Notes under the pieces: generated by a model
The model's database searches: none
What the model was told of the DNA's origin: nothing
What the model saw: the letters and a program-made list of their open reading frames with translations, nothing else
Shown: positions 55,105 through 64,000 of the stretch, in pieces
How the letters are laid out: every line of letters starts with the position of its first letter
How positions within the stretch are numbered: position 1 is the stretch's first letter
Made by a program: the position numbers and the translations under genes
Assembly (NCBI GenBank): GCA_022494885.1
Contig: JAGVSM010000209.1
Span: 62,001 to 126,000, forward strand
Origin: Micrasema longulum
Taxonomy: Eukaryota; Arthropoda; Insecta; Trichoptera; Brachycentridae
DNA: 64,000 bases
Direction of reading: 5' to 3'

Positions 55105-55474
55105 AACATTTAAGTTTTTAAGTGAAAATCCTTGATGGAAGTTCATTGTAATTTATTATATAAATAAAACACGAGTGATACTTTAATCCACAAATTCGGA
55201 ATATCCTTAAACAATACTTAAACTCATTAAAATAGCATTATATCAACTCATTAGTTAACCCAAAGAAATTTTTTTGATAATGATCCTTAAGATGAAAATA
55301 ACTTTATTTAATTTACTTACATATATCCTTACCTCTGTTTTGTATAAATACATTTAACTCTTTAATAAAGATACCAATCTCGAAGATGTCGCGAAAGCGA
55401 TGAAACCGGTCACTGGATATTTCAAATTTGTGGATTAAAGTATCACTCGTGTTTTATTTATATAATAAATTTTT
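55105..55474 (+). mobile_element. Hammerhead-type mini-element, family C copy 3, 370 bp, 12-bp TSD
   Basis: Bounded by AAAAAATACTTG at 55093-55104 and 55475-55486. Same left end as copy 2 ('aacatttaagttt'). The inverted arms are longer here, about 54 bp: 'gtgatactttaatccacaaa' near 55171-55190 against 'tttgtggattaaagtatcac' near 55427-55446. The segment between the arms and the motif, deleted in copy 2, is present. No ORF. Two copies with clean 12-bp duplications show that this unit is mobile as such. Confidence 0.85.
55374..55416 (+). ncRNA. Hammerhead-ribozyme-like motif, family C copy 3
   Basis: As at 13645-13687, with one change in stem I (CCAAT / ACTGG, one mismatch). Stem II GTCGC-GAAA-GCGAT, GAAA, CCGG and TC are intact. 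Confidence 0.5.
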
Positions 55475-55489
55475 AAAAAATACTTGGCT

Positions 55490-56030
55490 GAAGATTTCCG
55501 CATAAAGCGGTCCCAGGATATGATTCATAGCAGTGAAATATTATTACCTGAAATCCTGAAAACGCTATGAATATTAAGTATAAAGCACTGAAAAATTGAA
55601 AACGCTGAAATTTCAACTCCTAGAAACTGCATAAAATGCGAAAAAAATCTGCTTAATATTTATAAATATTCAAAGGACTTTGTTTTAGTATTGTAGTTTG
55701 GAAATTTAGAATATTTTTTTCTCTAGAATTTCATATAAATGAACGTATAGTTTAAAAGTTTAATGTATAAATGTACGATTGGCTACTTATTCTAACACCC
55801 AACCCTATTCGATTTTGAAAAATAATCTTGAAACTTTTTACATAAGTGTAAAAAAAAGAAGGATGAAAATAACGAACCATAATCTTCATCATACTTTTAT
55901 TCGCAACATAGGGTAAAGTCTTTGTACTCCAAATGCAGCCTAACGGCAATAATTTGTAAAAAAAACGGAATGAATTTTTTTTAAAGAATATTGTTGCAAA
56001 AATTACAAATGACTTGAATATGTCATGACA
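55490..56030. other. AT-rich stretch, no gene recognised
   Basis: No recognised signal. Confidence 0.3.
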
Positions 56031-56033
56031 TTG

Positions 56034-56100
56034 ATTCAACCGGGAATAAGGCCCGGACCTCAGGTATAATAGGCAAACACACCAACCACTAGATGACTTT
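56034..56100 (-). repeat. tRNA-like SINE head fragment
   Basis: Minus strand: 'agtggttggtgtgtttgcc' (A box-like) and 'ctgaggtccgggccttattcccgg' with a decayed B box. Resembles the S1 head (tagtgtaatggttcgcg) with mutations. Confidence 0.5.
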
Positions 56101-56104
56101 TCTC

Positions 56105-57115
56105 TCAGTTTTCTTCCTTAGGATCTTTATTTGAAAGTAGCTTTTAAATTAAAAACACTCGCCGAAGTAAATAATGCTTTATTCCGCCCTAAAATGAATA
56201 TAAGATAAGTATTTTTAATTCAATACAAAATCACATAATTTAATGGTTAAATGATTTTTAATATTTAAACGTAGTTAAAAGAAGTGGGATTGATTTACAA
56301 AATTATTTTGTTATTTAATATGAAATAATGCTGTACATATACGAGTAAAATAATAAATAGTTTTTTAAAATAAAATAGATGTACTAAAATATATGGAATT
56401 GAAAAAAATAAGGTTGAACCTATTTCTGTATGCAAGAAGTAAATTACAGTATCCCCAAAAAGCCAACTTTCCATACTTTAAACATTTTGTATTTCTCAAT
56501 AAGAGGCTTTAAAATAAATTGTTTTTTTCAATAAAAGATACACATTACAAAAATACACATTTTAAAAATCTGTATGTTTTCTTACTGTTCTTAACCTCTA
56601 ATTTGGTGCGGAGGAAAAATGTAAATTATATTTGTTATTTAAGAAATTAGGAGTTAATTTTATTCACCATGTAATAGAGGAGGAAAAATAGGATTTCGGC
56701 ATTGAAATAACTTAATTTTCGTTATTTAAAAAAAACTTTTTTTGTAACTGTTTTATAAACAGATCAATTTTTAATAATAAATAAATAATATATATAAGAC
56801 GAAAAGTACGAATAGAACATTGAATATTTATTTATATTAAAATCTTATAAATAGATAATAATTCTTTCACAAGATTCCACGAGCCGAATAGAAAGTAGTT
56901 TCTCTGTAAGAATTAAATTCAAATGTCTACAAATGTTCATAAAACTAATTAATAACCTCATAGTTTTATACTTTATCTAATTACGACAAATATGATTGAT
57001 GGAAAAATCGAATTGTTTGTAGGAAAAAAATACACTGAAATAAGTAGTTATTAACTCGGTTAATAATGAAAATAAAAATCTTGACTTGACGTGCCACCAT
57101 TTCGTTATTATCAAA
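56105..57115. other. AT-rich stretch, no gene recognised
   Basis: No recognised signal. Confidence 0.35.
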
Positions 57116-57119
57116 CTAA

Positions 57120-57315
57120 ACTTTACCTATGGTCAGACGGAAACAAGCACAAAAATGTACAAATCACATTTAAGTCAGACATCTTGTTAAGTGCCCACTT
57201 AAACCAGCCAACGACAAGACCTGTAAATAGCCAGACTTTCCTATTACATTTCTAACATGTTCTCGATCTCCGTTGCAATATGTTAATCTTGTTAAGTAGC
57301 TATTTAATAAAAAGT
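57120..57315. repeat. Fragment of palindromic repeat family P
   Basis: 'aagtgcccacttaaaccagcca', 'gacctgtaaatagccagac' and 'ctccgttgcaatatg' follow the order of the right arm at 54975-55085. Confidence 0.6.
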
Positions 57316-57814
57316 TCAAATGTGACTAGAATCACTGTGGTCAGACATCAGACAAAACCTAGCCAATTAAGTTTTTGTGAAGGTTTACTCCGCTAGTTGG
57401 ACGGAACATTTTCAAAGATTTAGATTTACGCTAGAAAGGGTTGTACTCGTATCTTTTAAGCTTCACAAAAAATTACTTTAAAGTTACGGTGATTTATATT
57501 GTCTCGTTTTCCGAAGAACATGGCACATATTATGCATATCGAATAAATCTAGAGAGTTAATGAGAAGTTTTTCGAAAAAGCAGTATTGGAGGATTTGTGC
57601 GGAGCTTAGATGCAAAGTGCTTCTACCCCAGTTGGAGGTGACAGAACGAAACGATGTTTTGCTTTGATATGTATTCATTACACGTTGAATAATATAATAC
57701 AGAATCGGTAATGGAGCACCAGAGTTACCGATTGATAAACTGCTGAACTAGGTGACTGAAGTATGGGCTTCAGTGGCCCAGTATAAAGCTGCTGCAAAAA
57801 GTTCGATGGAATGT

Positions 57815-58300
57815 GTACGTCACCGCCAAATAGTTGAATCAAACACTGCTATTTATTAAATGCCAGCATTCAACTGAATGCCCAGGCCATTCGTCGAATG
57901 AACGTTTAACGAAAGGGTTGAACGTCTTAGCCTATTTAATTTTAATACAACAATAATAATAGTTTTTTTTTATTCAACTGGTTATGTAAAGTAAGGTTAG
58001 ATAAAGATAGGCTGGATTAAGTTTAATAATTTAAAAAAATGTTTTTTCACTTTCTTGATTTAACTCAATAATAATTCCTTAACTTTTATTTTATTTAATT
58101 ATCAAACTTAACCCAACCTATCCTAACCTAACCCGGCGGCTTTTAGTTCAGCCGTTTCCAAAAGGTCAGCTTACAATCAACAAACGGCCTAGCCGTTCAG
58201 CGAACGACCGGCTTAGCCATTCAGGTGAATGTCAGCATTTTATGAACAACCTAGCCATTCTGTTGAATAGATGATGTAACCATTTGGTGGCGACATGTAC
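57815..58300. mobile_element. Palindromic element of about 486 bp with repeated gaatgnctaggc words
   Basis: The outer ends GTACGTCACCGCCAAATAG and (complement of right) GTACATGTCGCCACCAAATGG match. The inversion continues inward through 'cattcaactgaatgcccagg' and through 'aagataggctggattaagtt' (57998-58017) against 'aacttaacccaacctatcct'. The pivot is near 58050. The right arm carries several 'gccattcNNNtgaatg' words in series. Non-coding. Confidence 0.7.
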
Positions 58301-58539
58301 ATTATATGGAAAATAGCCTTAAAAATGTATCCTAGTCTCATATTAAATGAGTGAACCATTGAATTTCAAAATTTAATAAACACCTTTTTAAGAATGAATG
58401 TGAAGTAACAACTAGATCGAATGTTCCTATTAGAAATGATCACCCCTACCTTCTGTTCACTAATTCTTATGGCCATAATTTTCTACTAAACCTTTGTTAA
58501 AAAATAAAACTCTTATCAGATTATAGCTTACCTCCTCGT

Positions 58540-58740
58540 TCACATTCTCATTCTAAATTAGCATCCACGATGTCTACTTTACAAACCCATTTAATATTGT
58601 CCATACGGCTCGACAGTGGAATTGTCTCCCATCCACAATTAAACTTGTTTTTACACCAACTTGGTTTAAATCATCATATCTTACAAACCATTTTCTATTT
58701 CTCCTTTAAACACTTCTCTCTTCCTCTTCTTTCATAACCT
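58540..58740 (+). mobile_element. CR1-like LINE 3' fragment
   Basis: Plus strand: FNIVHTARQWNCLPSTIKLV then FTPTWFKSSYLTNHFL and a stop. This is the ARxWNxLPSxI, FKxxLxxHFL ending of CR1-type ORF2, decayed. Confidence 0.6.
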
Positions 58741-58781
58741 TCAGTTGGAAACTAGTATCGATATGAATGATTTATTTATCA

Positions 58782-59369
58782 AGCTTGTAACTTGGAGGGT
58801 GGATTATTGGTGGCATAGCGATGGGGGACCTCAATGCCTATCGATTTAACCCCTATAATGTTCCGCGATATTCAGTCTCCTAAAAGTTTTTTGGATTTTC
58901 AGTAATCTTAGAAATTTTAGTAATCGAGCCCATTTTGAACGTTTGATTTAAAAATTAAAAATAAAATAACATGTCTTAGTATTTTAAATTTGACACAATC
59001 CCGTCTTTTTATCAAGCTAAAAAAATTTTTTTTAGAGCCCTTCAAAGTTTGTTGATAAATTAAATTTGCAGATTTTTTTGTAAAAAATATTTGGAATTAA
59101 ATCAAATGACGACTCAAAACTGTATTGTCGTATGAAAAACCTACTATTGAGTAACTTAGGGAAACGGGAAGTAAAGGGGAAGTTTGATCGCCAGTTTGGC
59201 CACATTTGGGACATCCAGCCTGAAATCGGATTTTTTCTAAAATTTCTTAAAAATGCAAATAATTGTTAAGCGACTGAATATCGTGGAACATACATGGGGG
59301 TTAAATCGATAGGCATTGAGGTACGCCATTGCTCTGCCACCAATGATCCACCCTCCCAGTTACAGACTG
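58782..59369. mobile_element. Inverted-repeat element, about 100-bp arms
   Basis: 58782-58882 and 59270-59369 are inverted copies at about 85%. Shared: 'cctcaatgcctatcgattta' and its complement 'taaatcgataggcattgagg', and 'ggagggtggat' and 'atccaccctcc'. The interior holds a 60-codon minus-strand frame (59032-59214) without recognised motif. It follows directly on the CR1-like LINE end. Confidence 0.75.
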
Positions 59370-59474
59370 TGTACATAATTTACTGGTTTTATTTTATTAT
59401 TGAAAAAAAAACTGATTGATGGAAACTAACACATTTTTAAAATTTAACGTTTTGTGTATACATACTAGTGTTTA

Positions 59475-59535
59475 TAGATCGGCGGGCTTTTTGCTCAATG
59501 GGTATTTCTTATAACCTGCCAATAAAACAGGAGGT
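59475..59535 (-). repeat. CR1-like LINE 3' UTR fragment
   Basis: 'tcggcgggctttttgctcaatggg' and 'aacctgccaataaaac' parallel 20480-20530 ('ccggcgggcttattgccaaatgg', 'caaccaataaaat'). Confidence 0.6.
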
Positions 59536-59599
59536 GTTATTTATATGGATAGTGTGGAAAAACGTTTTAATACATAACTTTTAAAATCAAATTGTGAAA

Positions 59600-59865
59600 A
59601 ATGTATGAATCTGCCAAAACGCGGCATGTTTGGCCTTGTTAATTGTAACATCAAGATTTGTAACGATGTTCTATTTCAATTTTAACGGTCGCAAAACAAA
59701 GTTCAAAATTTAAGTAAATCGTGACATATTAGGGGCGTGGCCAATGCAATGTATCGTTTTCGCGGGAATTCAAAATTATTAATATAAAAAAAATTATGCT
59801 ACAAATAAGAACATGTTTTTTTCACTCAGTGCACATCAGTATGTCATAGACCTTTATTCATTTAA
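59600..59865 (-). repeat. Dispersed repeat family R2 (copy 2)
   Basis: Inverted match of 8690-8910, e.g. 'gcgggaattcaaaatt' and 'gtgacatattaggggcgtgg'. Confidence 0.6.
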
Positions 59866-59973
59866 ATTGTTTTAAAAATTCGTGATATTTGCCTATGGTA
59901 CAAAAAGACAAATAAGTCATAATAATAAAATAAATAAAACAACTTTTTTTTTAACCAATAATTTTTATTTTTC

Positions 59974-60013
59974 ACCGACCGGTTTCAAAGCAAACAAGCT
60001 TCTTCGTCAAGGT
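59974..60013 (-). ncRNA. Hammerhead-ribozyme-like motif, family A copy 2
   Basis: Minus-strand copy identical in motif to 10631-10670: ACC / GGT stem I, TTGACGA, stem II GAAGC / GCTTT, GAAA, CCGG, TC. It sits in the inverted terminal fragment. Confidence 0.55.
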
Positions 60014-60055
60014 TTACGTAACTAATGAATTGATTTTTCTAATGAATTAATTTTT

Positions 60056-60262
60056 CTGAATTCGCAAACCATCTGATAGAAAATAATCATAACTTTAATA
60101 AAGACTCTGGATTAAAAGTACTTCATGTTAAAAATAAAATATTAAAATTAGACAACTTAGAAATCTTAGAAATTAAAAAAGCGATTCATAATAAGAAAAC
60201 AATAATTAATAACCAATTAAACAATATTTCTTTTAGTCCTCTCCTGTCTTACTTCGAAAAAT
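60056..60262 (+). pseudogene. Penelope-type protein C-terminal remnant (end of GIY-YIG endonuclease part)
   Basis: The plus-strand frame reads EFANHLIENNHNFNKDSG, LKVLHVKNKILKLDNLEI, EIKKAIHNKKTIINNQ, LNNISFSPLLSYFEK and a stop. In Penelope proteins the GIY-YIG nuclease ends with xxFAxHLIxxNHxF followed by VLHxxxKxxKLxxLExxEI and a short tail ending NDQ; the order and the NHL..NNH..F residues match. The frame is open to its natural-looking stop, so this piece is little decayed. The reverse transcriptase and the catalytic GIY part are missing through 5' truncation. No ATG. Confidence 0.75.
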
Positions 60263-60382
60263 AATGATATCAAATTACTACCAGTGTGCGGAAAAAAACC
60301 ACTTGATTTATTGGGTCCACGTGTTGTATTTAGTGAACATGATAGAAATTAAAAAAAAGGAATCAATTCATTAGTTACGTAA

Positions 60383-60422
60383 ACCTTGACGAAGAAGCTT
60401 GTTTGCTTTGAAACCGGTCGGG
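60383..60422 (+). ncRNA. Hammerhead-ribozyme-like motif, family A copy 3
   Basis: Same motif, with the stem I partner GGG instead of GGT (60420-60422), which weakens stem I. The core again reads TTGACGA, so this is the family consensus and not a chance mutation. Confidence 0.55.
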
Positions 60423-61007
60423 GAAAAATAAAAATTAGCGGTTAAAAACAAAGTTGTTTTATTTATTTTATTATAATGAATAACCACAAAGTTAGTGCTT
60501 CAAATATAAACTTTATACAAATAAGTCAGTTTAAAAAAAAAACGTACTTGTGTTTGTTCATTGTAATTAATATTTGAAAGAATTTAACAGAATAAAGCTA
60601 CGTATAGTTGAATTAAGTTGATTACAATCTCTTAGTTGTATAGAAAGTTTACCGTATAATGTATAATATAAATGTAATATGTCCTACATTGGATATGTAA
60701 TGATACAATACTGCGCCGACACGTTCCTGCTAATGTTGCTTTTAACGTTAGTTACCCCTACATTACCACAACCTACCGTTGGTGTTTTGTATGGTGATAT
60801 AGTATATAGGGGATTATTTTTCCAAGATAAAGTGTTTTCATCGATTTAATTTACAATATAAAGCGGGAAAGTCCACGTCAACTAAATACAATTGGATTAG
60901 TTTACCATTTTATGAATTTATATTATTCTAATTGAGTTGAAGTTGATGTTTCCACGGCACCTATTTTCAAATCACATTGTGATGGAAAAGTCCGGGGCGA
61001 AGCACCC

Positions 61008-61288
61008 ACCCAAGCTTTCCACTTTCAACCGACCAGGGTCCCGATTACAATGGGAAGTTAAAATTTATCTTCATTTTTATATATTATTATTAAGTTTTCT
61101 GTATGAAAAGCACAATATGCATGCATTTTTTTTCTTCTAAACATGTTCAATTAGGTTACCGACGAAAATAATTAAAATGTTCATGTAAATATACTCATTT
61201 TCATACATACGTATCGGTTTTTCTTTATAGACAGTCGAAGATAACCCTGTTAACTTCCCATTGTAATCGGGGCCCAGATCAGTCCAGT
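61008..61288. mobile_element. Small element with inverted ends
   Basis: 'gggtcccgattacaatggga' (61026-61045) has its near-exact complement 'tcccattgtaatcggggccc' (61256-61275). The word 'gcgattacaatgggaagc' at 3345-3362 in repeat R1 is related. The interior is AT-rich, without recognised coding sequence. Confidence 0.55.
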
Positions 61289-61289
61289 A

Positions 61290-62325
61290 AACACAAGAGA
61301 TACAACCAAATGTGGACGAAATATATAATCTCACCCCACGAAATTAAGTTAAAAGACATTTTACTTTATAACAACATTTAATAAATAAAAGCATCCATTA
61401 TCTGGCAGTTAAATTGTACAGATATTCAATGTTTTTTAGCTAATATAAAATCAATTCACAACATGTGAATTTTAGGTACCAAATACATGGATTATCTTAT
61501 GAGGATAAATTACAAGAAAATATTGTCATGACATAATTATCAAATTTCTGCAGATTTTATTCATTTTATAATGGAAAGCGTTCCTTGAATTAATTAATGA
61601 AAAAAGAACTTCTTCGACTTTACTTCGACCAAAATGAAATTGCAGATTCCAAACTAAAAGTGTTAAGGTTAACAATTATTGAAAATATAAATAACATATA
61701 ACATTAAAGATTGGCTTTTTATGATTCTACATGAAATTTTATTCAGACGTTTAATTTCAAGTCCATTTTTCCAGTTCGCACTTTGAATCCTGAATAATAA
61801 CCACTGTTAAATTAATTGTTATAATTTGGCTGTAAATTAGTTTCAAAACGTAATTTTGCATCTCGCTTGAATATAATGAATATGCTCTCTCCTGCGCCCG
61901 CGGGGTGCATCTAGTAAAGATAAAAAAAGTAGATTTCTGCTTCACGGCTCGTTTATTTTTGTATTAGAAACGCAGAAAGAAAGCAGATAATATTGATTGA
62001 ACCACGATTCAATTTGGCGTTAGCGTCAAAATAATTGAACTATACTTTACATGTTTGCCAAGCAAAAAGTAATAAAATGGTCATAAGATTCGACCAGAAT
62101 CATTTGAACTAAAGAAGAAAATTTTACATTATTTTTTTAATATCGGAAATATTCTTTTTATTTGCTACACTTCTACGTCAGAAAAAATCCACCAAAAACC
62201 TGATTAAAAAATAAGTGATTCTTATTGTCAAATACATTTAGATACACAACACTTATTGTCGATAAGACCAAACCTAAAAACATAATTTTGATAAAGAACA
62301 TGAAACCTTCATTAACGAGTACTGG
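61290..62325. other. AT-rich stretch, no gene recognised
   Basis: No recognised signal. Confidence 0.35.
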
Positions 62326-62329
62326 ATAA

Positions 62330-62645
62330 TCTAAGAATTTGATTAAAATTGAATGATATTTTAATAGAAAGGAAAACTTTATTGAAAAAAGAATATGGAA
62401 ACTCGTTTGTGAAAAAAAATGTTTGAATCTCGCCTGCATTAAACAACGTTTAAGATTTTTACTTTGAAATTAGCGGATGAAAAAATTGAAGAAATACAAA
62501 TGGTCAAACAATATGGGAAGTGTAACATAGTTATACTTAAACCGGGTATTAACAGGTAGTAGTTCTGTAAGGGCCTAAATTTCCATATTCATTTCTTAAA
62601 CACTCATCTACAATGCATAAAGGGGAAAAACGTTTTTTTAAATTA
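62330..62645. repeat. Decayed copy of palindrome P
   Basis: Left: 'agaaaggaaaactttattgaaaaaagaatatggaaa' segment (62367-62402). Right: 'cttaaaccgggtattaacagg' and 'gggcctaaatttccatattcatttct'. Together they keep the order of both arms of 54345-55092 with many changes. Confidence 0.5.
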
Positions 62646-63129
62646 CAAGTTTTTAAATTGCAATATACAAATTGAGAAAATTCTCTTAATGTTGAGCAAT
62701 ATTTACCTGAACCCAAATGTCTCTCTAAAATAAATACAAAAAAATCTTTGAACATGCAGTTGGCGAATGTTAAAAACATTTTAAGTTTATTTTAAGAAAA
62801 TTATGCAATAATATCAGTTTTCCTTTGACAAAACTGTGAATCTTTCAGTCGGTGATAAATTATCATTTTTCAAAATAAACTAAATTCAATACAAACCACA
62901 CTTAGTAGTAATTAATATTTTTTCCGCTACTATGTTAAAACCCAAAGCTCTTACTCAAGTCTTGAGTCAAGCGAACTATTATTAATCGTCGTAAAAAATA
63001 TCGATAGAGGAATCGTGGGCATAATTTATTCAAAGCTCCAGCAAAAATATCAAAGCTTTTCTGAGTTCTTGGTTATTCATTTTAAATCCTATTAAATATA
63101 AGACGTTATAATATATTTTTTCATTTATT

Positions 63130-63312
63130 TTTTTTTTCATTTATTTTTGCACCACTACAGGCCAGTAGGCCCAATTACAGTGGTGAATTACATCACAGAA
63201 CACCCAGGCTTGAGAAAAATTCATTTTGATTTTTGTGTTCTCACCGGGAATCGAACCCGGAACCTTCCGAGCGTGAGTCAAGCGTCTTGACCACTACACC
63301 ACGGAGGCCGCC
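63130..63312 (-). repeat. tRNA-derived SINE, family S2 (copy 3)
   Basis: Reverse orientation with poly-A side at 63130-63147, B box complement 'gggaatcgaacccggaacc' and head at 63312. Very similar to the copies at 22865 and 54488, so the family moved recently. Confidence 0.9.
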
Positions 63313-63344
63313 ATTAAATTAAATATTATTATATTGATTTACGA

Positions 63345-64000
63345 ATATTATTTACAGTTCGGAATACTTCATCTTCAATGTCAAGATTTGCTATAAAAAT
63401 TGATATGTATATTGGTATATTGGTCCAAGATATTCTTAACATTCTTCGATGGATCCGCAATTCAAATGCTTTAAGATGCTTCATAATATTACTTTTAAGA
63501 GTCTACGCCTCAACACAGTATAGTAAGACTGACCATATAATATTACATTTGGCTATTTGTTGCCTCAGCTTTAGGTTTATATTATGCTGTTCGAGCCGCT
63601 TCTTTTCTGCATTTTACCTTAGTGTTGGGGTCTAGATTCTCAGTAATGATACTGCATAAGTACCTGACGTTTACTCTCCTTATATTGACACTCTTAAGAA
63701 GGAGATTGACGTTGAAATGACTTTCTCGGCTAAAGTCATTAAATTTCGTTTAGTTTCCATTAATATTTAAACCAAAATATTTACCGACGGAGTCCACCTT
63801 TTCAAGCAGTTCTTAAAGGTCTGGTGCACTGTCTGTCATCTACATATCTAATATTATCGATGACTGCACCATTGACCTCAGCATCGAGATTTGTATCAGT
63901 CAGAGGTTCTTTGAATACCATGTCAAAGTACAGGTTAAACTAAGTTGGTGAGAGAACACAACTCTGTCGGACCCCTTGCTAAATGAGAATACATTGTGAA
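63345..64000 (-). mobile_element. LINE reverse transcriptase (RTE/R4-like), partial, runs off the window
   Basis: On the minus strand from the window edge: GVRQSCVLSPT, a stop, FNLYFDMVFKEPLTDTNLDA, VNGAVIDNIRYVDDRQ, then shifted ITENLDP, and KAFELRIHRRMLRISWT near 63400-63460. GVRQGCVLSPxLFNLYxxxVFxE, the catalytic YADD (here YVDD), and LEAFELWIYRRMLRISWT are standard for this LINE group. At least two stops and several frameshifts. The 5' part lies to the right of the window. Confidence 0.8.

Larger units (their letters stand above)
59920..60516 (+). mobile_element. Penelope-like element, family A, 5'-truncated, with 12-bp TSD
   Basis: Bounded by the direct repeat ACAAATAAGTCA (59908-59919 and 60517-60528). 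It consists of an inverted partial terminal repeat (59920-60055), a coding remnant (60056-60262), a 3' UTR and the plus-strand terminal repeat (about 60362-60516). The inverted fragment at the truncated 5' end is a known hallmark of Penelope-like insertions. Hammerhead-like motifs lie in both terminal parts (59974-60013 minus, 60383-60422 plus). The 3' part is shared with 10500-10775. Confidence 0.88.

Noticed and set aside
58104..58136. CCTAA-like units resembling the insect telomere repeat (TTAGG)n
   Set aside because: Only two adjacent units, with neighbours that differ; they are part of the inverted arm of the 57.8-58.3 kb palindrome and have a partner at 57990-58010.
1..64000. CRISPR arrays, operons, bacterial or organellar genes, rRNA genes
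   Set aside because: None seen; base composition, transposon types and splice/TATA signals indicate nuclear animal DNA.

Overview
The window is about 64 kb of AT-rich nuclear DNA from an animal, most likely an insect or other arthropod. The case for this is the mix of transposon families: mariner D34D, hAT, Penelope-like, several non-LTR retrotransposon (LINE) lineages, and tRNA-derived SINEs. There is no bacterial gene organisation and no intact protein-coding host gene. Species cannot be assigned from the sequence. Almost all recognisable coding sequence is broken transposon coding sequence.

Layout. 0-2.3 kb: hAT relic with BED-finger and transposase remnants, inserted at a LINE 3' end (2.3-3.0 kb). 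4-8 kb: tRNA-derived SINEs and a CR1-like LINE tail. 8.4-9.3 kb: GC-rich patches and a dispersed repeat. 9.8-11.1 kb: Penelope-like element (PLE) copy split by an R1-like LINE with a 13-bp target duplication, then a second hammerhead-type element. 13.3-14.4 kb: non-autonomous hAT split by a 331-bp hammerhead-type element with a 12-bp duplication. 14.95-15.70 kb: fold-back mariner. 16.9-22.8 kb: remains of five or six LINEs. 22.9-23.4 kb: SINEs and a hammerhead-like motif. 24.06-26.47 kb: DNA transposon with 29-bp perfect terminal repeats inside an outer inverted repeat. 26.8-27.6 kb: second copy of the non-autonomous hAT, in reverse. 30.9-32.0 kb: decayed minisatellite. 33.4-33.7 kb: the only convincing host-gene signal, a TATA/Inr/DPE core promoter with a leaderless-ATG first exon and a strong splice donor. 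37.9-41.2 kb: hairpin elements and LINE pieces. 43-45 kb: inverted pair of hammerhead-like repeats and more SINEs. 49.7-50.8 kb: the best-preserved LINE fragment. 52.7-59.4 kb: a run of fold-back elements. 59.9-60.5 kb: a complete PLE insertion with a GIY-YIG-end coding remnant. 63.1-64 kb: SINE and a LINE reverse transcriptase running off the window.

Most interesting. Three repeat families share one layout: stem I, a CUGANGA-like core, a 5-bp stem II, then GAAACCGG with UC or UA, and the stem I partner strand. This is the layout of a type I hammerhead ribozyme. One family sits at the end of a recognisable PLE with a 12-bp target duplication. Another forms 331- and 370-bp mini-elements, also with 12-bp duplications. 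Palindromic elements are unusually frequent: at least eight fold-back or long inverted-repeat structures, some broken by later insertions, which gives a relative insertion chronology.

Limits: everything was read by eye. LINE clade names are judged from motifs only, and boundaries without a target duplication are approximate by tens of bases.
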